Below the pieces are notes generated by a model. It was given only the letters and a program-made list of their open reading frames with translations, was not told the DNA's origin and made no database searches. From contig JHVO01000013.1 in the NCBI GenBank assembly GCA_000620185.1, positions 62,001 through 126,000 of the forward strand: DNA of 64,000 nt, read 5' to 3'. Positions 8,710 through 18,148 of this stretch are shown piece after piece. How positions within the stretch are numbered: the first letter of the stretch is position 1; each line of letters opens with the position of its first letter. The stretch is from Geodermatophilaceae bacterium URHB0062 (GTDB lineage: Bacteria > Actinomycetota > Actinomycetes > Mycobacteriales > Geodermatophilaceae). Made by a program: the position numbers and the translations under genes.

Positions 8710-9561
8710 TTGTCAGCTCGGGAACCGCAGGAGATGGCCCAGGTCGCCGCCGAGACCGGAGCGAAGAAGACCCACCGCACATGGGACCGCGTGCTGGTGA
8801 GCGCGTTCCTCGCCGGCGCCTACATCTCGTTCGGGGCGCTCGTCGCCATCACCGTCTCGTCGGGCCTGGACCCGGAGACGTGGGGGACGCTGCCGACGCT
8901 GTTCATGGGTGCGGCCTTCACCCTCGGCCTGGTGCTGGTGCTCATCGCCGGCTCCGACCTGGCGACCGGCAACATGATGCTGGTCCCGCTCAGCGCCATG
9001 CGCGGGAAGATCGGCGTCGGTGACGTCGCGAAGAACCTGACGCTCGTGCTGCTGGGCAACCTCATCGGCGCGCTGTTCGTGGCGTACTTCCTCGCGGTGC
9101 AGACCGGGGTGATCGGGCATTCCGGTGCCGCGGGCAGCCCGGGGCTGACCTACGAGCGGCTGGCCGCGATCGCCGGCGCCAAGGCGACGGGCGAGACGCA
9201 GTGGCAGGTCTTCCTGCGGGGGATCGGCTGCAACTGGCTGGTGTGCCTGGCCGTGTGGATGTCGTTGGCCGCGAAGTCGGTGAGCGGCAAGATCCTGGCG
9301 ATCTTCTTCCCGATCATGGCGTTCGTGGCGATGGGCTTCGACCACGTGATCGCGAACATGTTCTTCATCCCGGCGGCCATCTGGGCGGGCGTCCCGGACA
9401 TCGGCTGGGGCGACGCGCTCCTGAACTGGCTGATGGCTGGTCTCGGCAACCTGGTCGGCGCGGTCGTCTTCGTGGCGACGTCCTACTGGTACCTGTTCCT
9501 GCGCGACCAGCCCGCGGAGGCGCCCGCGGCGAAGGCGGCGGAACCGGCCGAACGCGCCTGA
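8710..9561 (+). CDS. Formate/nitrite transporter (FNT) family channel
   Basis: 283 residues from the TTG at 8710, preferred because GGAGG sits six bases upstream; an in-frame ATG at 8734 is too close to its purine run. Six membrane segments are visible. Family marks include GSDLATGNMM in the second repeat, GIGCNWLVCLAVWM in the fourth segment region, and GFDHVIANMF, the counterpart of the conserved GFEHxxANMF block. FNT proteins are pentameric channels for small monovalent anions such as formate, nitrite or hydrosulfide. No nitrite or formate enzyme gene is adjacent, so the ion is not assigned. A palindromic repeat follows 11 bp after the stop. Confidence 0.9.
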   Translation: MSAREPQEMAQVAAETGAKKTHRTWDRVLVSAFLAGAYISFGALVAITVSSGLDPETWGTLPTLFMGAAFTLGLVLVLIAGSDLATGNMMLVPLSAMRGKIGVGDVAKNLTLVLLGNLIGALFVAYFLAVQTGVIGHSGAAGSPGLTYERLAAIAGAKATGETQWQVFLRGIGCNWLVCLAVWMSLAAKSVSGKILAIFFPIMAFVAMGFDHVIANMFFIPAAIWAGVPDIGWGDALLNWLMAGLGNLVGAVVFVATSYWYLFLRDQPAEAPAAKAAEPAERA

Positions 9562-9572
9562 CCCCGCCGAGC

Positions 9573-9623
9573 GTGTGCGCCGGCGGGGCATTTTCGGCCG
9601 GGAAACGCCCCCTCGGCGCACAC
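9573..9623. repeat. 51-bp palindromic dispersed repeat, copy 1
   Basis: The element is bounded by the perfect 8-bp inverted pair GTGTGCGC / GCGCACAC with a GC-rich centre around TTCGGCCGGGAA. It lies between the convergent FNT and ArsR genes and could also act as a two-way terminator. A second copy of identical length lies at 10409-10459. Confidence 0.75.
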
Positions 9624-9630
9624 GCCCGGA

Positions 9631-10353
9631 CTACTCGGGGAGCGTGCTGACGAACTCGGCGAGCCGGGGAATGACCTGGTCCCGCCAGCCCGGGCCCATG
9701 TTCTCCAGGGCGAAGCGGTCCTGCGGGTTGTCCAGGTCGAACCCCGAGTGCTCGAGGAACAGTCGCGTGCCGGTGCCCTCGGGGACCAGCCGCCAGTCGA
9801 GCGTCCAGGTGCCGTTGAATGTGTAGACGAACCGGTTGGGCGGCTCGGCGACGGTGACCTCGCAGGGGATGGATCCCCACTCCCGCATGTCGAGGTGGAA
9901 CCGATGCCCCACGACCGGGGCGATGTCGCCGGCCGCCCACCAGCGGGCCAGGAGTTCCGGCTCGGTGAGGGAGCGCCACACCTTCTCGGCGGGTGCGGCG
10001 ATGAACTGGTCGACGGCGATCTTCGCGGTGTCGGTGTCGGGCACGGGGTCCTCCTCGAGCAGGGTGGCGAGCGTCCGCAGACGGCCGCGCCAGAAGCGTT
10101 CGAACGGGTGCAGCCACTGCTCGACGTCGGCCAGGGGCTCGGCCACCAGGTGGTAGTGGCGGTGCCGGCCGGCCGTCTCGTCCCGCACCAGGCCCGCACG
10201 GCGGAGGACCTGCAGGTGCTCGGTGACCGCCGGGCGGCTGAGCTCGAAGCGGGACGCCAGGTCGCCGGCGGTGACCGGTCCCTCGCTCAGCAACTCGAGG
10301 AGCCGCCGCCGGACGGGATGGGACAACGCGAGAAACACGTCGTCAGTGGGCAT
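9631..10353 (-). CDS. ArsR-family regulator fused to an SRPBCC (AHSA1-like) domain
   Basis: 240 residues from the ATG at 10353. Residues 1 to about 85 form a winged helix (DDVFLALSHPVRRRLLELL, then RFELSRPAVTEHLQVLRRAGLV) and a histidine-rich hinge GRHRHYHLV. From about 110 on there is an SRPBCC ligand-binding domain (TAKIAVDQFIAAPAEKVW to FALENMGPGWRDQV). Other ArsR-SRPBCC fusions regulate neighbouring genes or their own; no metal-binding cysteine motif is present, so a hydrophobic ligand is more likely than a metal. The gene has a near-perfect operator just upstream and is flanked on both sides by copies of one repeat. An in-frame ATG at 10383 would place the operator inside the gene. Confidence 0.85.
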   Translation of the reverse strand: MPTDDVFLALSHPVRRRLLELLSEGPVTAGDLASRFELSRPAVTEHLQVLRRAGLVRDETAGRHRHYHLVAEPLADVEQWLHPFERFWRGRLRTLATLLEEDPVPDTDTAKIAVDQFIAAPAEKVWRSLTEPELLARWWAAGDIAPVVGHRFHLDMREWGSIPCEVTVAEPPNRFVYTFNGTWTLDWRLVPEGTGTRLFLEHSGFDLDNPQDRFALENMGPGWRDQVIPRLAEFVSTLPE

Positions 10354-10363
10354 GCCCGACGAT

Positions 10364-10383
10364 ATGTCGGAGATTTCCGACAT
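10364..10383. promoter_or_regulatory. Probable autoregulatory operator of the ArsR-SRPBCC gene
   Basis: A perfect 8-bp inverted repeat, ATGTCGGA and TCCGACAT, is separated by GATT, giving a 20-bp site that ends 11 bp before the regulator's ATG. Size and symmetry fit a dimeric winged-helix repressor. Assignment to this regulator rests on position alone. Confidence 0.6.
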
Positions 10384-10408
10384 GTCAACCAGGGCCGACA
10401 CGTCGAGC

Positions 10409-10459
10409 GTGTGCGTCGACCGGGCGTTCCCGGCCGGGGAACGCCGCCTGGGCGCACAC
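10409..10459. repeat. 51-bp palindromic dispersed repeat, copy 2
   Basis: It begins GTGTGCGT and ends GCGCACAC, with the near-palindromic centre GGCGTTCCCGGCCGGGGAAC. Length and layout are the same as the copy at 9573-9623. It starts 10 bp past the FMN reductase stop codon and lies upstream of the ArsR-type gene, so the two copies bracket that gene. Confidence 0.75.
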
Positions 10460-10469
10460 ATTCCGGGGC

Positions 10470-10997
10470 TCACCTGGCGAGCAGGGCCTCCACGGCTCGA
10501 GCGAGGCGGGCTCGTTCGCCCGCGGGCACCGACGTCCGCCCGTCGGCCCGGTCGACCTCGACGTGCACGCACGCCTCCTCGACGATGCGCGCGCCCACGT
10601 ACCCGAGCACGACCCGGAGCTGAGCGCGGGCGCCGGCACCGCGACCCGGGTTGGCCACGTCGAGCCAGGCGACCGGCTTGTCGTAGAGCTCACTGCCGCC
10701 GACCGTCCAGTCGAGGAGGTTCTTCAGGCTCCCAGGCAGGCTCCCGGCGTACTCCGGTGTGGAGATCAGGACGGCGTCGGCGCCGGAGATCCGGGCGAGC
10801 AGATCGGGAACGGGCGCAGGCGCCGGCTCCTGGCCGGGAACGAACGCGGGGAGCGCGACCAGGTCGTCGTAGAGATCGGTGTCGACACCGGGCAGCCCGA
10901 GTTCCTGCACGGCCCGGAGCGCGACGAGGTTCGACGACCCCTGCCGGGTGCTGCCGCAGATCAGCAGGAGCTGCCTCGGAGCGGCGGCCGCGTCCAC
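10470..10997 (-). CDS. NADPH-dependent FMN reductase family protein
   Basis: 175 residues with a flavodoxin-like fold. The FMN phosphate loop is LLICGSTRQGSSN and the family hallmark PEYAGSLPGSLKNLLDW is intact. It reduces FMN, or quinone/azo-type acceptors, with NADPH. The GTG start at 10997 lies two bases past the fbiC stop codon with no clear Shine-Dalgarno, pointing to translation coupled to fbiC. It would be the last gene of a monooxygenase-fbiC-reductase operon and could supply reduced flavin to redox enzymes of the cluster; that role is inference. Confidence 0.85.
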   Translation of the reverse strand: MDAAAAPRQLLLICGSTRQGSSNLVALRAVQELGLPGVDTDLYDDLVALPAFVPGQEPAPAPVPDLLARISGADAVLISTPEYAGSLPGSLKNLLDWTVGGSELYDKPVAWLDVANPGRGAGARAQLRVVLGYVGARIVEEACVHVEVDRADGRTSVPAGERARLARAVEALLAR

Positions 10998-10999
10998 GG

Positions 11000-13615
11000 T
11001 CAGGACGGGGTGATCGAGAGCGTGAGCCGGCGGCGCCCCTCGTCGGAGCGCGCGGTGGCCATGCGCTCGGCGGACGGCGTGCCGTACTCGGTGGTGCGCT
11101 GGCGGGCGGGCCGGCCGATCGAGGCGGCGATCGCCTCCAGCTCCGCGATGGTCTTCAGGGAGCCGTTCTCGCTCCCGGCCATGCGGCTGATCGTCTCCTC
11201 CATCAGCGTGCCGCCGAGGTCGTTGGCGCCGCCCTGGAGTACCGCCTTCGTGCCGGCCTCGGCGAGCTTGACCCACGACGTCTGGATGTTGGGGATGCGG
11301 CCGTGCAGCAGCAGCCGGGCGACGGCGTGCACGGCCCGGTTCTCGCGCACGGTCGGGCCCGGGCGGGCGACCCCGGCCAGGTAGATCGGCGAGTTGTGGT
11401 GCACGAACGGCAGCAGCACGAACTCGGTGAAACCGCCGGTCTCGTCCTGCAGCGCGGCCAGTGTGCGCAGGTGCGCGACCCAGTGCGCGGGAGTGTCGAC
11501 GTGCCCGTACATCATCGTCGACGTCGTCGGCAGGCCGACGCGGTGCGCCGTCGTGATGATCTCCAGCCAGGTCGCCGTCGGCAGCTTGCCCTTGGTGAGC
11601 ACCCAACGGACGTCGTCGTCGAGGATCTCCGCCGCCGTCCCCGGCACGGAGTCGAGCCCGGCCTCCTTCGCCGCGGTCAGGAAGTCCTCGAAGGACAGGC
11701 CGGTGCGGGCCGCGCCGTTCACGATCTCCATGGGGCTGAACGCGTGCAGGTGGATGCCGGGCTGCCGCCGCTTCACCTCGCGGGCGAGGTCGAAGTACGC
11801 CGTCCCCGGCAGGTCGGGGTGGATGCCGCCCTGCATGCAGATCTCGGTCGCGCCGGCCGCCCACGCCTCGTCGACCCGGTCGCCGACCTGCTGCATCGAG
11901 AGGGTGTAGGCGTCGGCGTCGGTGCGCCGCTGGGCGAAGGCGCAGAACCGGCAGCCGGTGTAGCAGACGTTGGTGAAGTTGATGTTCCGGTTCACGACGT
12001 AGGTGACGTCGTCGCCGTTGACGTCGGCGCGGACGGCGTCGGCCAGCGCGCACAGGTGCTCGAGATCGGCGCCGTCGGCCCCCAGCAGCACGAGGTACTC
12101 GTCGTCGCTGAGCCCGGCCGGGTCCTGCTCGGCGTGCAGCAGCGCGGCCAGCACCTCAGGGTCGCCGGCGGTCAGCGCGGTGGAGTGCCCGTCGCGGGCG
12201 CTCTCGGTGCGCGAACGCAGCTCCGCCCAGTCGCCGTAGACGGCGTCGAAGTCGCTGCGCCGGTCCGCGGACCGGCCGACCGTGTCGACCTCGACGTGCA
12301 GGTCGACGCGTCCGACTCCCGGCCCCGACATCACCCAGGCTTCGTCCGGCTCCTGCCAGGGGAGCCCCACCGGCCGGCGGCCCTCCACCGCGAGCCCGTC
12401 CCGGCCGGCGAGTGCCGCCACGTGCGGGCGCACCCGCGGGTCCAGCCACGGCTCGGGCTGCAGGACGTACGGCGGCTGGGCGGCCAGCCGCTCGCGCAGC
12501 TCGAAGCCGGCCTCGGCCGACAGTGCGGCGAGCTTGTCGATGTTCGGCCACGGCCGCTCGGGGTTGACGTGGTCGGGCGTCAGGGGGGACACCCCGCCCC
12601 AGTCGTCGACCCCGGCCCGCAGGAGCAGCCCGAGCTCGGTGGAGTCCGACAGGTTCGGCGGCGCCTGCACCCGCGCCTTCGGCCCGAGCACCAGCCGCGA
12701 GACCGCGACGGCGGCCACGTACTCCTGCAGGTCCAGGTCGTCGTGCGCCTGCATCGCCGTCCGGGGCTTGGCCCGGAAGTTCTGGACGATGACCTCCTGC
12801 ACGTGCCCGTGCCGCTGGGCCGACGCCCGGATGGCCCGGATCGCCTCCACCCGCTCCGCGTAGTTCTCGCCGATGCCGAGCAGCACGCCGGTCGTGAAGG
12901 GGACGGCGGAGCGCCCGGCGTCCTCCAGCACGCGCAGCCGGACCGCGGGTTCCTTGTCGGGCGAGCCGAAGTGCGGGCCACCGGGCTCCGACCAGAGCCG
13001 GGTCGCCGTCGTCTCCAGCATCATGCCCATCGAGGCGGAGACGGGCTTGAGCCGCTGGATCTCCTCCCACGTCAGGACGCCGGGGTTGAGGTGGGGGAGC
13101 AGCCCGGTCTCCTCCAGCACCCGGATCGCCATCGCGCGCAGGTAGGCCAGCGTCGAGTCGAAGCCGTGCGCGTGCAGCCACTCGTCCGCGACCGGCCAGC
13201 GCGTCTCCGGGCGGTCGCCGAGGGTGAACAGCGCCTCCTTGCAGCCGAGCGCGGCGCCGGCGCGGGCGATGTCGAGCACCTCGTCGGGGGAGAGGAAGGG
13301 CGCCTTGCCGGCCGCCCGGAGCTGCCCCGGCGTCGTCACGAACGTGCAGTAGTGGCACCGGTCGCGGCACAGGTGGGTGAGCGGGATGAAGACCTTGCGG
13401 CTGTAGGTCACCACTCCCGGCCGCCCGGCCGAGGCGAGCCCGGCGTCGCGGACCCGCCCGGCCGCCGTCAGCAGCCGGTCCAGCGGCTCGCCCTCGCCCA
13501 GCCCGCGGGCGTGCAGCAAGGTCTCGGCCTCGGTGGCGTCCAGCGTCGCCCCCCGCTCGGCGCGCACGACGGCGCGGCGGACGGCGGAGTCGGACGGAGC
13601 GGCCGGCGGATTCAT
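11000..13615 (-). CDS. fbiC: FO synthase FbiC (CofG-CofH fusion), coenzyme F420 biosynthesis
   Basis: 871 residues, the full length of actinobacterial FbiC. Two radical-SAM domains are present. The N-terminal CofG-like half has CRDRCHYC (C83, C87, C90) and the C-terminal CofH-like half has CYTGCRFC (C551, C555, C558), each binding a 4Fe-4S cluster. Together they build the deazaflavin FO from tyrosine and the riboflavin precursor 5-amino-6-ribitylamino-uracil. The ATG overlaps the upstream monooxygenase stop codon by 4 bp (ATGA), so the genes are translationally coupled. That pairing is not the usual fbiC context. Both cysteine triads are intact, so activity is expected. Confidence 0.96.
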   Translation of the reverse strand: MNPPAAPSDSAVRRAVVRAERGATLDATEAETLLHARGLGEGEPLDRLLTAAGRVRDAGLASAGRPGVVTYSRKVFIPLTHLCRDRCHYCTFVTTPGQLRAAGKAPFLSPDEVLDIARAGAALGCKEALFTLGDRPETRWPVADEWLHAHGFDSTLAYLRAMAIRVLEETGLLPHLNPGVLTWEEIQRLKPVSASMGMMLETTATRLWSEPGGPHFGSPDKEPAVRLRVLEDAGRSAVPFTTGVLLGIGENYAERVEAIRAIRASAQRHGHVQEVIVQNFRAKPRTAMQAHDDLDLQEYVAAVAVSRLVLGPKARVQAPPNLSDSTELGLLLRAGVDDWGGVSPLTPDHVNPERPWPNIDKLAALSAEAGFELRERLAAQPPYVLQPEPWLDPRVRPHVAALAGRDGLAVEGRRPVGLPWQEPDEAWVMSGPGVGRVDLHVEVDTVGRSADRRSDFDAVYGDWAELRSRTESARDGHSTALTAGDPEVLAALLHAEQDPAGLSDDEYLVLLGADGADLEHLCALADAVRADVNGDDVTYVVNRNINFTNVCYTGCRFCAFAQRRTDADAYTLSMQQVGDRVDEAWAAGATEICMQGGIHPDLPGTAYFDLAREVKRRQPGIHLHAFSPMEIVNGAARTGLSFEDFLTAAKEAGLDSVPGTAAEILDDDVRWVLTKGKLPTATWLEIITTAHRVGLPTTSTMMYGHVDTPAHWVAHLRTLAALQDETGGFTEFVLLPFVHHNSPIYLAGVARPGPTVRENRAVHAVARLLLHGRIPNIQTSWVKLAEAGTKAVLQGGANDLGGTLMEETISRMAGSENGSLKTIAELEAIAASIGRPARQRTTEYGTPSAERMATARSDEGRRRLTLSITPS

Positions 13616-15555
13616 CGGGAGAACGCTAGCCCCTGCGCTCGCACGGGTTCGACGACGTAGTCGTCCAGGTTCGCCGCCCGGGTCATCTCCCAGTACTCGA
13701 CGATGCGCCAGGGGAGGACGGCGACCACGCGGCCGTCGTCGTTGCGGTACCAGTTGTTCATCGCCGGATGGGTCCAGACCATGCGCGCGTGGGCCGCGTC
13801 GACCGCGCGGACGTAGTCGTCATGCACGTCGCGCCGGACCTCGACCGTGCCGAGCCCCTGCTCGACCATCGTGCTGATCAGGTCCATGACGTAGCGGATC
13901 TGGTACTCGAGGATCGTGATGAAGCTGCCGCCGTGCCCGAGCCCGGTGTTCGGGCCGGTCATGATGAACAGGTTCGGGAAGTCCGGCACGGTGATGCCGA
14001 GGTAGGCGGTGGCGTCGTGCTCGCCCCACACCTCGCGCGTCGTGCGCCCGGAGCGGCCGGTGACGTCCATCGGGTACAGGTAGCGGTCGGTGTGGAAGCC
14101 CGTGGCCATGATGATCACGTCGAACTCGTGCGCCCGGCCGGCCGAGTCGACCAGCCCGCGCTCGGTGATCCCGGTGACCGCCTCGGTGACCAGATCGACG
14201 TTCGGCCGGCGGAGCATCGCGTACCAGCCGTTGTCCAGCAGCATCCGCTTGCCGAAGGGCGGGTAGTCGGGCAGCGACTTGGCGATCAGGTCCGGGCGGC
14301 CCTCGAGCTGCGAGGTGAGGTAGCGCTCGTAGAAGCGGCGATGACCGTGGTTCGCGGCGTTGATCGACGCCTTCTCCTCCGGCCACTCGGGGTCGATCTG
14401 CAGCGTCGGGTGGACCTTGTCGTTGTAGATCCACGAGAGCCGGGCGCGGTACCAGGCCGCGTAGTACGGCACGTGCTCCATCAGCCAGTGCACCTCCTCG
14501 CCCACCGGTGAGAAGTACACGTCGTTGGGTGCGATCCACTGGGGTGAGCGCTGGAAGACCGTCAGGGACCTGACGCGGTCGGCGATCGCCGGCCCGATCT
14601 GCATCGCGCTGGCGCCCGCGCCGACGAGCGCCACCCGCTTGCCGGTCAGGTCGACGCCCTCGGGCCACTGGGCGGAGTGGAACAGGTGGCCGCGGAAGGA
14701 GTCCAGGCCCGGCAGCGGGGGGACCTTCGGCCGGTTGAGGACGCCGACGGCGGAGATGACCGCGTTCGCGGAGAGCTCGTACGCCCCGTCGGTCGGGCTG
14801 GTGGCCCGCACCCGCCAGCGCTGGGCCGCCGGATCGAAGGTGGCGGCGTCGACCTCGGTGGAGAACCGGATGTTCCGGCGCAGGTCGAGGGCGTCGGCGA
14901 AGTCGAGGAGGTAGTCCTGCACCTCATCGCGCTTGCCGAAGTGGGTGGACCAGGCGCGCGGGAAGAAGGAGTACGAGTACAGGTAACTGGGCGTGTCGAC
15001 GCCGGCCCCGGGATAGGTGTTCTCGTACCAGGAGCCGCCGACGTCGGCGTTCTTCTCGAGGACGACGTGGTCGATGCCCGCCTCCGTCAGGCGGGCCGAG
15101 GCCAGCATGCCCGCGATGCCCGCACCGATCACGACCACGGAGAAGTCCTCGACCGAGCGGCTCTCCGGCCGGCGCGGCGGATCGGACGTGAACCCCATGA
15201 CGTCGCTGAGCAGCGGGGCGTACTCGTGCGGCACCGTCTCACCCATGACGAAGTCCATCAGGGTGGCCAGCTCGTCGCCCTGGGGGCGCTCGACCGCGAC
15301 CGGCCGCCCGGCCGACCAGGCGAGCACGGCGTGGACTACTCCGTCGACGATCTCCTGCTGGACCTCCTCCGAGAGCCCACCGCTGCGGTTGTCGTCCATG
15401 CCCCTGCTCCGGGTCGGGGCGAAACGCTCCGACAGCCAGGCCGGGTCGCCGGTGAGCTGGTAGACGACCGCCAGCAGCGTGGGCATGTTGCCGTGGGGCA
15501 CCGCGGCGCGCAGCCGCGCGGAGTCCACGGGGTGTTCGGCGACCGGGTTCGTCAT
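13612..15555 (-). CDS. FAD-dependent Baeyer-Villiger-type monooxygenase
   Basis: 647 residues. An N-terminal extension of about 135 residues precedes the FAD Rossmann motif VVIGAGIAG (141-149). The BVMO fingerprint [12 protein letters not shown] (287-298) is present, followed by the NADPH motif [12 protein letters not shown] and a late [10 protein letters not shown]. The family inserts oxygen next to a ketone, making esters or lactones, with NADPH and O2. AGGAGG lies six bases before the ATG. The gene overlaps fbiC by 4 bp and is divergent from a nitroreductase-ligase-TetR operon, so a regulated ketone or terpenoid/steroid catabolic role is plausible. The substrate is not known. Confidence 0.9.
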   Translation of the reverse strand: MTNPVAEHPVDSARLRAAVPHGNMPTLLAVVYQLTGDPAWLSERFAPTRSRGMDDNRSGGLSEEVQQEIVDGVVHAVLAWSAGRPVAVERPQGDELATLMDFVMGETVPHEYAPLLSDVMGFTSDPPRRPESRSVEDFSVVVIGAGIAGMLASARLTEAGIDHVVLEKNADVGGSWYENTYPGAGVDTPSYLYSYSFFPRAWSTHFGKRDEVQDYLLDFADALDLRRNIRFSTEVDAATFDPAAQRWRVRATSPTDGAYELSANAVISAVGVLNRPKVPPLPGLDSFRGHLFHSAQWPEGVDLTGKRVALVGAGASAMQIGPAIADRVRSLTVFQRSPQWIAPNDVYFSPVGEEVHWLMEHVPYYAAWYRARLSWIYNDKVHPTLQIDPEWPEEKASINAANHGHRRFYERYLTSQLEGRPDLIAKSLPDYPPFGKRMLLDNGWYAMLRRPNVDLVTEAVTGITERGLVDSAGRAHEFDVIIMATGFHTDRYLYPMDVTGRSGRTTREVWGEHDATAYLGITVPDFPNLFIMTGPNTGLGHGGSFITILEYQIRYVMDLISTMVEQGLGTVEVRRDVHDDYVRAVDAAHARMVWTHPAMNNWYRNDDGRVVAVLPWRIVEYWEMTRAANLDDYVVEPVRAQGLAFSR

Positions 15556-15589
15556 GAGAGCCTCCTGGCCGCTGAGACTAACTGCCGTT

Positions 15590-15620
15590 CGTACCGAGAG
15601 CCAGGCTCACGCTCGGTACG
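15590..15620. promoter_or_regulatory. Inverted repeat upstream of the monooxygenase operon
   Basis: Perfect 9-bp arms CGTACCGAG and CTCGGTACG are separated by 13 bp, about 35 bp before the monooxygenase start. It could be a regulator site or a leader hairpin. It does not match the palindrome at 15849, so a different protein may bind it. Confidence 0.4.
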
Positions 15621-15848
15621 CCGTCGATGACGATACGGCGGTGGACGCACAGTCGCATACTGTCTGGCGGCTGTCGATGGGGCGGCTCTGCCCTCGCCGC
15701 CGACCGTTGAGCCGGGTCAGGGCGCGGTCCGAGGGTCGCCGGTCCGGCTCGACCGTCCTGCGCGGCCTACCCGTCGTCAGGGCGGGCTGGCCACCTGTCG
15801 CGCCCGTTGACTTCCGGATGCCGGCACCCCATGCTGTGACTCACAACA

Positions 15849-15866
15849 TACTAACGACCGTCAGTA
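15849..15866. promoter_or_regulatory. TetR-type operator candidate before the nitroreductase
   Basis: TACTAACGACCGTCAGTA is an 18-bp imperfect palindrome of the form ACTnACGnnCGTnAGT, the shape of many TetR-family operators. It ends 28 bp before the nitroreductase ATG. The third gene of the downstream operon encodes a TetR regulator, the natural candidate ligand. Confidence 0.55.
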
Positions 15867-15894
15867 GAACTGTACGGTCCACCGGGAGGCCGTC

Positions 15895-16533
15895 ATGGAA
15901 CTCGTCGAGGCGATGCGCACCACGGGCACGTGCCGCTACTTCAGCGACGAGCCGGTGCCCGACGACGTCCTCTACAAGGCGTTCGACTCGGCACGCTTCG
16001 GCCCGCAGGGCGGCAACCGCCAGCCGGTGCGCTGGATCGTGGTGCGCGACCAGGCCAAGAAGCAGCGGCTGGCGGAGCTCTACCTCCCGTACTGGGACGC
16101 GTACTTCAACGCCATCGCGGGCGGCGGGGTGAACGTCGGCGCCCTGCCGGAGACGGTGCGCAGCGCCGACCACTTCGCCCGGCACCTGGCCGAGCACCCG
16201 GCGCTGGTCATCGCCTGCGCCGAGATCGAGGGCCTGCACGTCACCGACGCGGACCTCGACCGGGTCAGCGTGGTCGGCGGCGGCTCGATCTACCCCACCG
16301 TGCAGAACTTCTGCCTGGCGCTCCGCGACCAGGGAGTCGGTAGCGCCGTGACCACCCTCCTCTGCCACGAGGAGCCGAAGGTGCGCGAGCTGCTGCACAT
16401 CCCCGACGGCTTCCTCACCGCCTGCCACATCGCGGTCGGCTACCCGGCCAAGGGCTTCCCGAAGAAGCTCACCCGGACGCCGGTCGAGCAGATCGTCGGC
16501 CTCGACGACTTCGCCACCCCGATGTTCAGCTGA
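15895..16533 (+). CDS. Nitroreductase-family flavoprotein
   Basis: 212 residues. The FMN-binding start MELVEAMRTTGTCRYFSDEPV and RFGPQGGNRQPVRW match the nitroreductase fold, and GGGSIYPTVQNFCLALRDQGVGSAVTT is the conserved helix and loop at the dimer interface. Such enzymes use FMN and NAD(P)H to reduce nitro groups, enones or flavin-like substrates. GGGAGG lies about 5 bp before the ATG. It opens a three-gene operon with an acyl-CoA ligase and a TetR regulator, so enone reduction in a CoA-dependent degradation pathway is more likely than true nitro reduction. Confidence 0.88.
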   Translation: MELVEAMRTTGTCRYFSDEPVPDDVLYKAFDSARFGPQGGNRQPVRWIVVRDQAKKQRLAELYLPYWDAYFNAIAGGGVNVGALPETVRSADHFARHLAEHPALVIACAEIEGLHVTDADLDRVSVVGGGSIYPTVQNFCLALRDQGVGSAVTTLLCHEEPKVRELLHIPDGFLTACHIAVGYPAKGFPKKLTRTPVEQIVGLDDFATPMFS

Positions 16534-16573
16534 GACCCGACCCGCCCGCGTCGATCCCCCGGAGCCCCACGCC

Positions 16574-18148
16574 ATGACCGACCCGTCCGCCATCGCCTCG
16601 AGCCCGCTGGGCCGCGCCACCCTCGGCGACCAGCTGCGCCGCCACGCGCGGACCCTGCGCGACAAGCCGGCCTTCGTGAGCTACGACGCCGAGGGAACCC
16701 GCCGGATCACGACCTACCGCGAGCTGGACGAGCGGGCCAACCGCTTCGCCTCCGCCCTGCTCGCGCGCGGCGTGCACCGGGGCGACCGGATCGCGGTGAT
16801 GGCGCGCAACGGTGTCGAGTCGGTGGTGGCCTACTTCGGCGCGCTCAAGGTCGGCGCGGCCTTCTCCGGCATCAACGTGCTGTTCCGGGAGGCCGAGGTC
16901 GCCGCACAGCTCGCCCACCTGGAACCGGCCGTCGTCGTGGCCGGCCAGGAGTTCGTGCCGCTGGTCGACCGCGTGCGCGAGCAGGTCGCCGTCCCCAACT
17001 GGTTCGTGCTCGGCGACGCGACCGACGGCTGGGAGTCGGTGCCGGAGCTGCTGGCCGCCGGGGACCCCCGCGAGCCGGACTGCGACGTGTCGGAGACGGA
17101 CCTGGCGCTCGTCGTCTACACGTCCGGCACCGAGGCGGCGCCCAAGGGCGTCATGATCACCCACCGCAACTACCTGATCTCCACGGCGCCGGCGTGGGGG
17201 TGGGGCCTGCGCACCGGTACGGACGACGTCTGGCTCTACGTGATGCCGTTCCACACGATCGCCGGCATCGGGTCGATGACCTCGCTGCTGCTGATGGGCG
17301 CGACGCTGGTGCTGCCGGCGACCGTCGAGGCCGGGGCGTCGCTGGCGATGATCCGCGACGAGGGCATCACCGTCATCGCCCAGACCCCGACCTTCTACAT
17401 CGGGCTGGCCGACCACGAGTCGTTCGGACTGGAGACCGTCTCCTCCGTCCAGCGGTGCATGACCTACGGCGGGCAGGTCTCCCCGCACGCGATCAAGGCG
17501 TGGTCCGACGCGGCGCCCGGCATCACGTGGGGCACCTATTGGGGGCAGTCGGAGCTCTCCCAGCTCGGCACGGTGGGCTGGTTCCGCACGCTCGAGGACA
17601 TCCCGGACGGCGACCCGACGTGGATCGGGAAGCCGGTGTCGCACCTCGAGGTGCGGGTCGTCGGCGCGGACGGTGAGGACGCCGAGGTCGGCCAGCTGCT
17701 CTGCCGCACCCCGTCGGTCATGCAGGGCTACTTCAAGGACCCGGAGCGCACCGCCGAGGCCATGCGCGACGGCTGGGTGCACACCGGTGACATCGTCCGG
17801 CAGGACGTCGAGGGCAACCTGTTCTTCCTCGACCGGCTCAAGGACATGATCAAGACCGGCGGACTGAACGTGTCGTCGCAGGAGGTCGAGCGCGCTCTCC
17901 AGGCACATCCGGACGTCGTCCGCGCGGCCGTCGTGGGGCTTCCCGACGAGTACTGGTCCGAGGCGGTGACCGCCTTCGTCGTCGTCCGCCCCGGGGCCAC
18001 GGTCAGCGCTGACGGCCTGCGCGAGCACTGCAGGGAGTCGATGGCCGGCTACAAGGTGCCCAAGGCGGTCCACGTGGTCGACGAACTACCCGTCGACCCC
18101 CAGGGCAAGCTGCTCAAGCGCGAGCTGCGCCGGGTGCACGCCCGATGA
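16574..18148 (+). CDS. AMP-dependent acyl-CoA synthetase/ligase
   Basis: 524 residues, class I adenylate-forming enzyme. The phosphate-binding loop VVYTSGTEAAPKGV, the later TYWGQSELS, the hinge motif GWVHTGDIV, the LDRLKDMIKTGGLNVS block and the catalytic lysine region PQGKLLKREL are all visible. It activates a carboxylic acid with ATP to acyl-AMP and then to acyl-CoA. It ends in a 4-bp overlap (ATGA) with the TetR gene. Together with the divergent monooxygenase this suggests a pathway feeding CoA esters into beta-oxidation. Chain length and substrate are not evident. Confidence 0.92.
   Translation: MTDPSAIASSPLGRATLGDQLRRHARTLRDKPAFVSYDAEGTRRITTYRELDERANRFASALLARGVHRGDRIAVMARNGVESVVAYFGALKVGAAFSGINVLFREAEVAAQLAHLEPAVVVAGQEFVPLVDRVREQVAVPNWFVLGDATDGWESVPELLAAGDPREPDCDVSETDLALVVYTSGTEAAPKGVMITHRNYLISTAPAWGWGLRTGTDDVWLYVMPFHTIAGIGSMTSLLLMGATLVLPATVEAGASLAMIRDEGITVIAQTPTFYIGLADHESFGLETVSSVQRCMTYGGQVSPHAIKAWSDAAPGITWGTYWGQSELSQLGTVGWFRTLEDIPDGDPTWIGKPVSHLEVRVVGADGEDAEVGQLLCRTPSVMQGYFKDPERTAEAMRDGWVHTGDIVRQDVEGNLFFLDRLKDMIKTGGLNVSSQEVERALQAHPDVVRAAVVGLPDEYWSEAVTAFVVVRPGATVSADGLREHCRESMAGYKVPKAVHVVDELPVDPQGKLLKRELRRVHAR

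Larger units (their letters stand above)
15556..15894. other. Divergent promoter region between monooxygenase and nitroreductase
   Basis: 339 bp without a gene. Near its monooxygenase end is a 9-bp inverted repeat (15590-15620), and near its nitroreductase end a TetR-type palindrome (15849-15866). No RNA gene is evident. Both transcription units probably start here under one regulator. Confidence 0.6.

Noticed and set aside
10223-13660. 1145-codon plus-strand frame opposite fbiC
   Set aside because: fbiC has both radical-SAM cysteine motifs in the other strand; the plus frame is His/Arg/Gly-rich and featureless.
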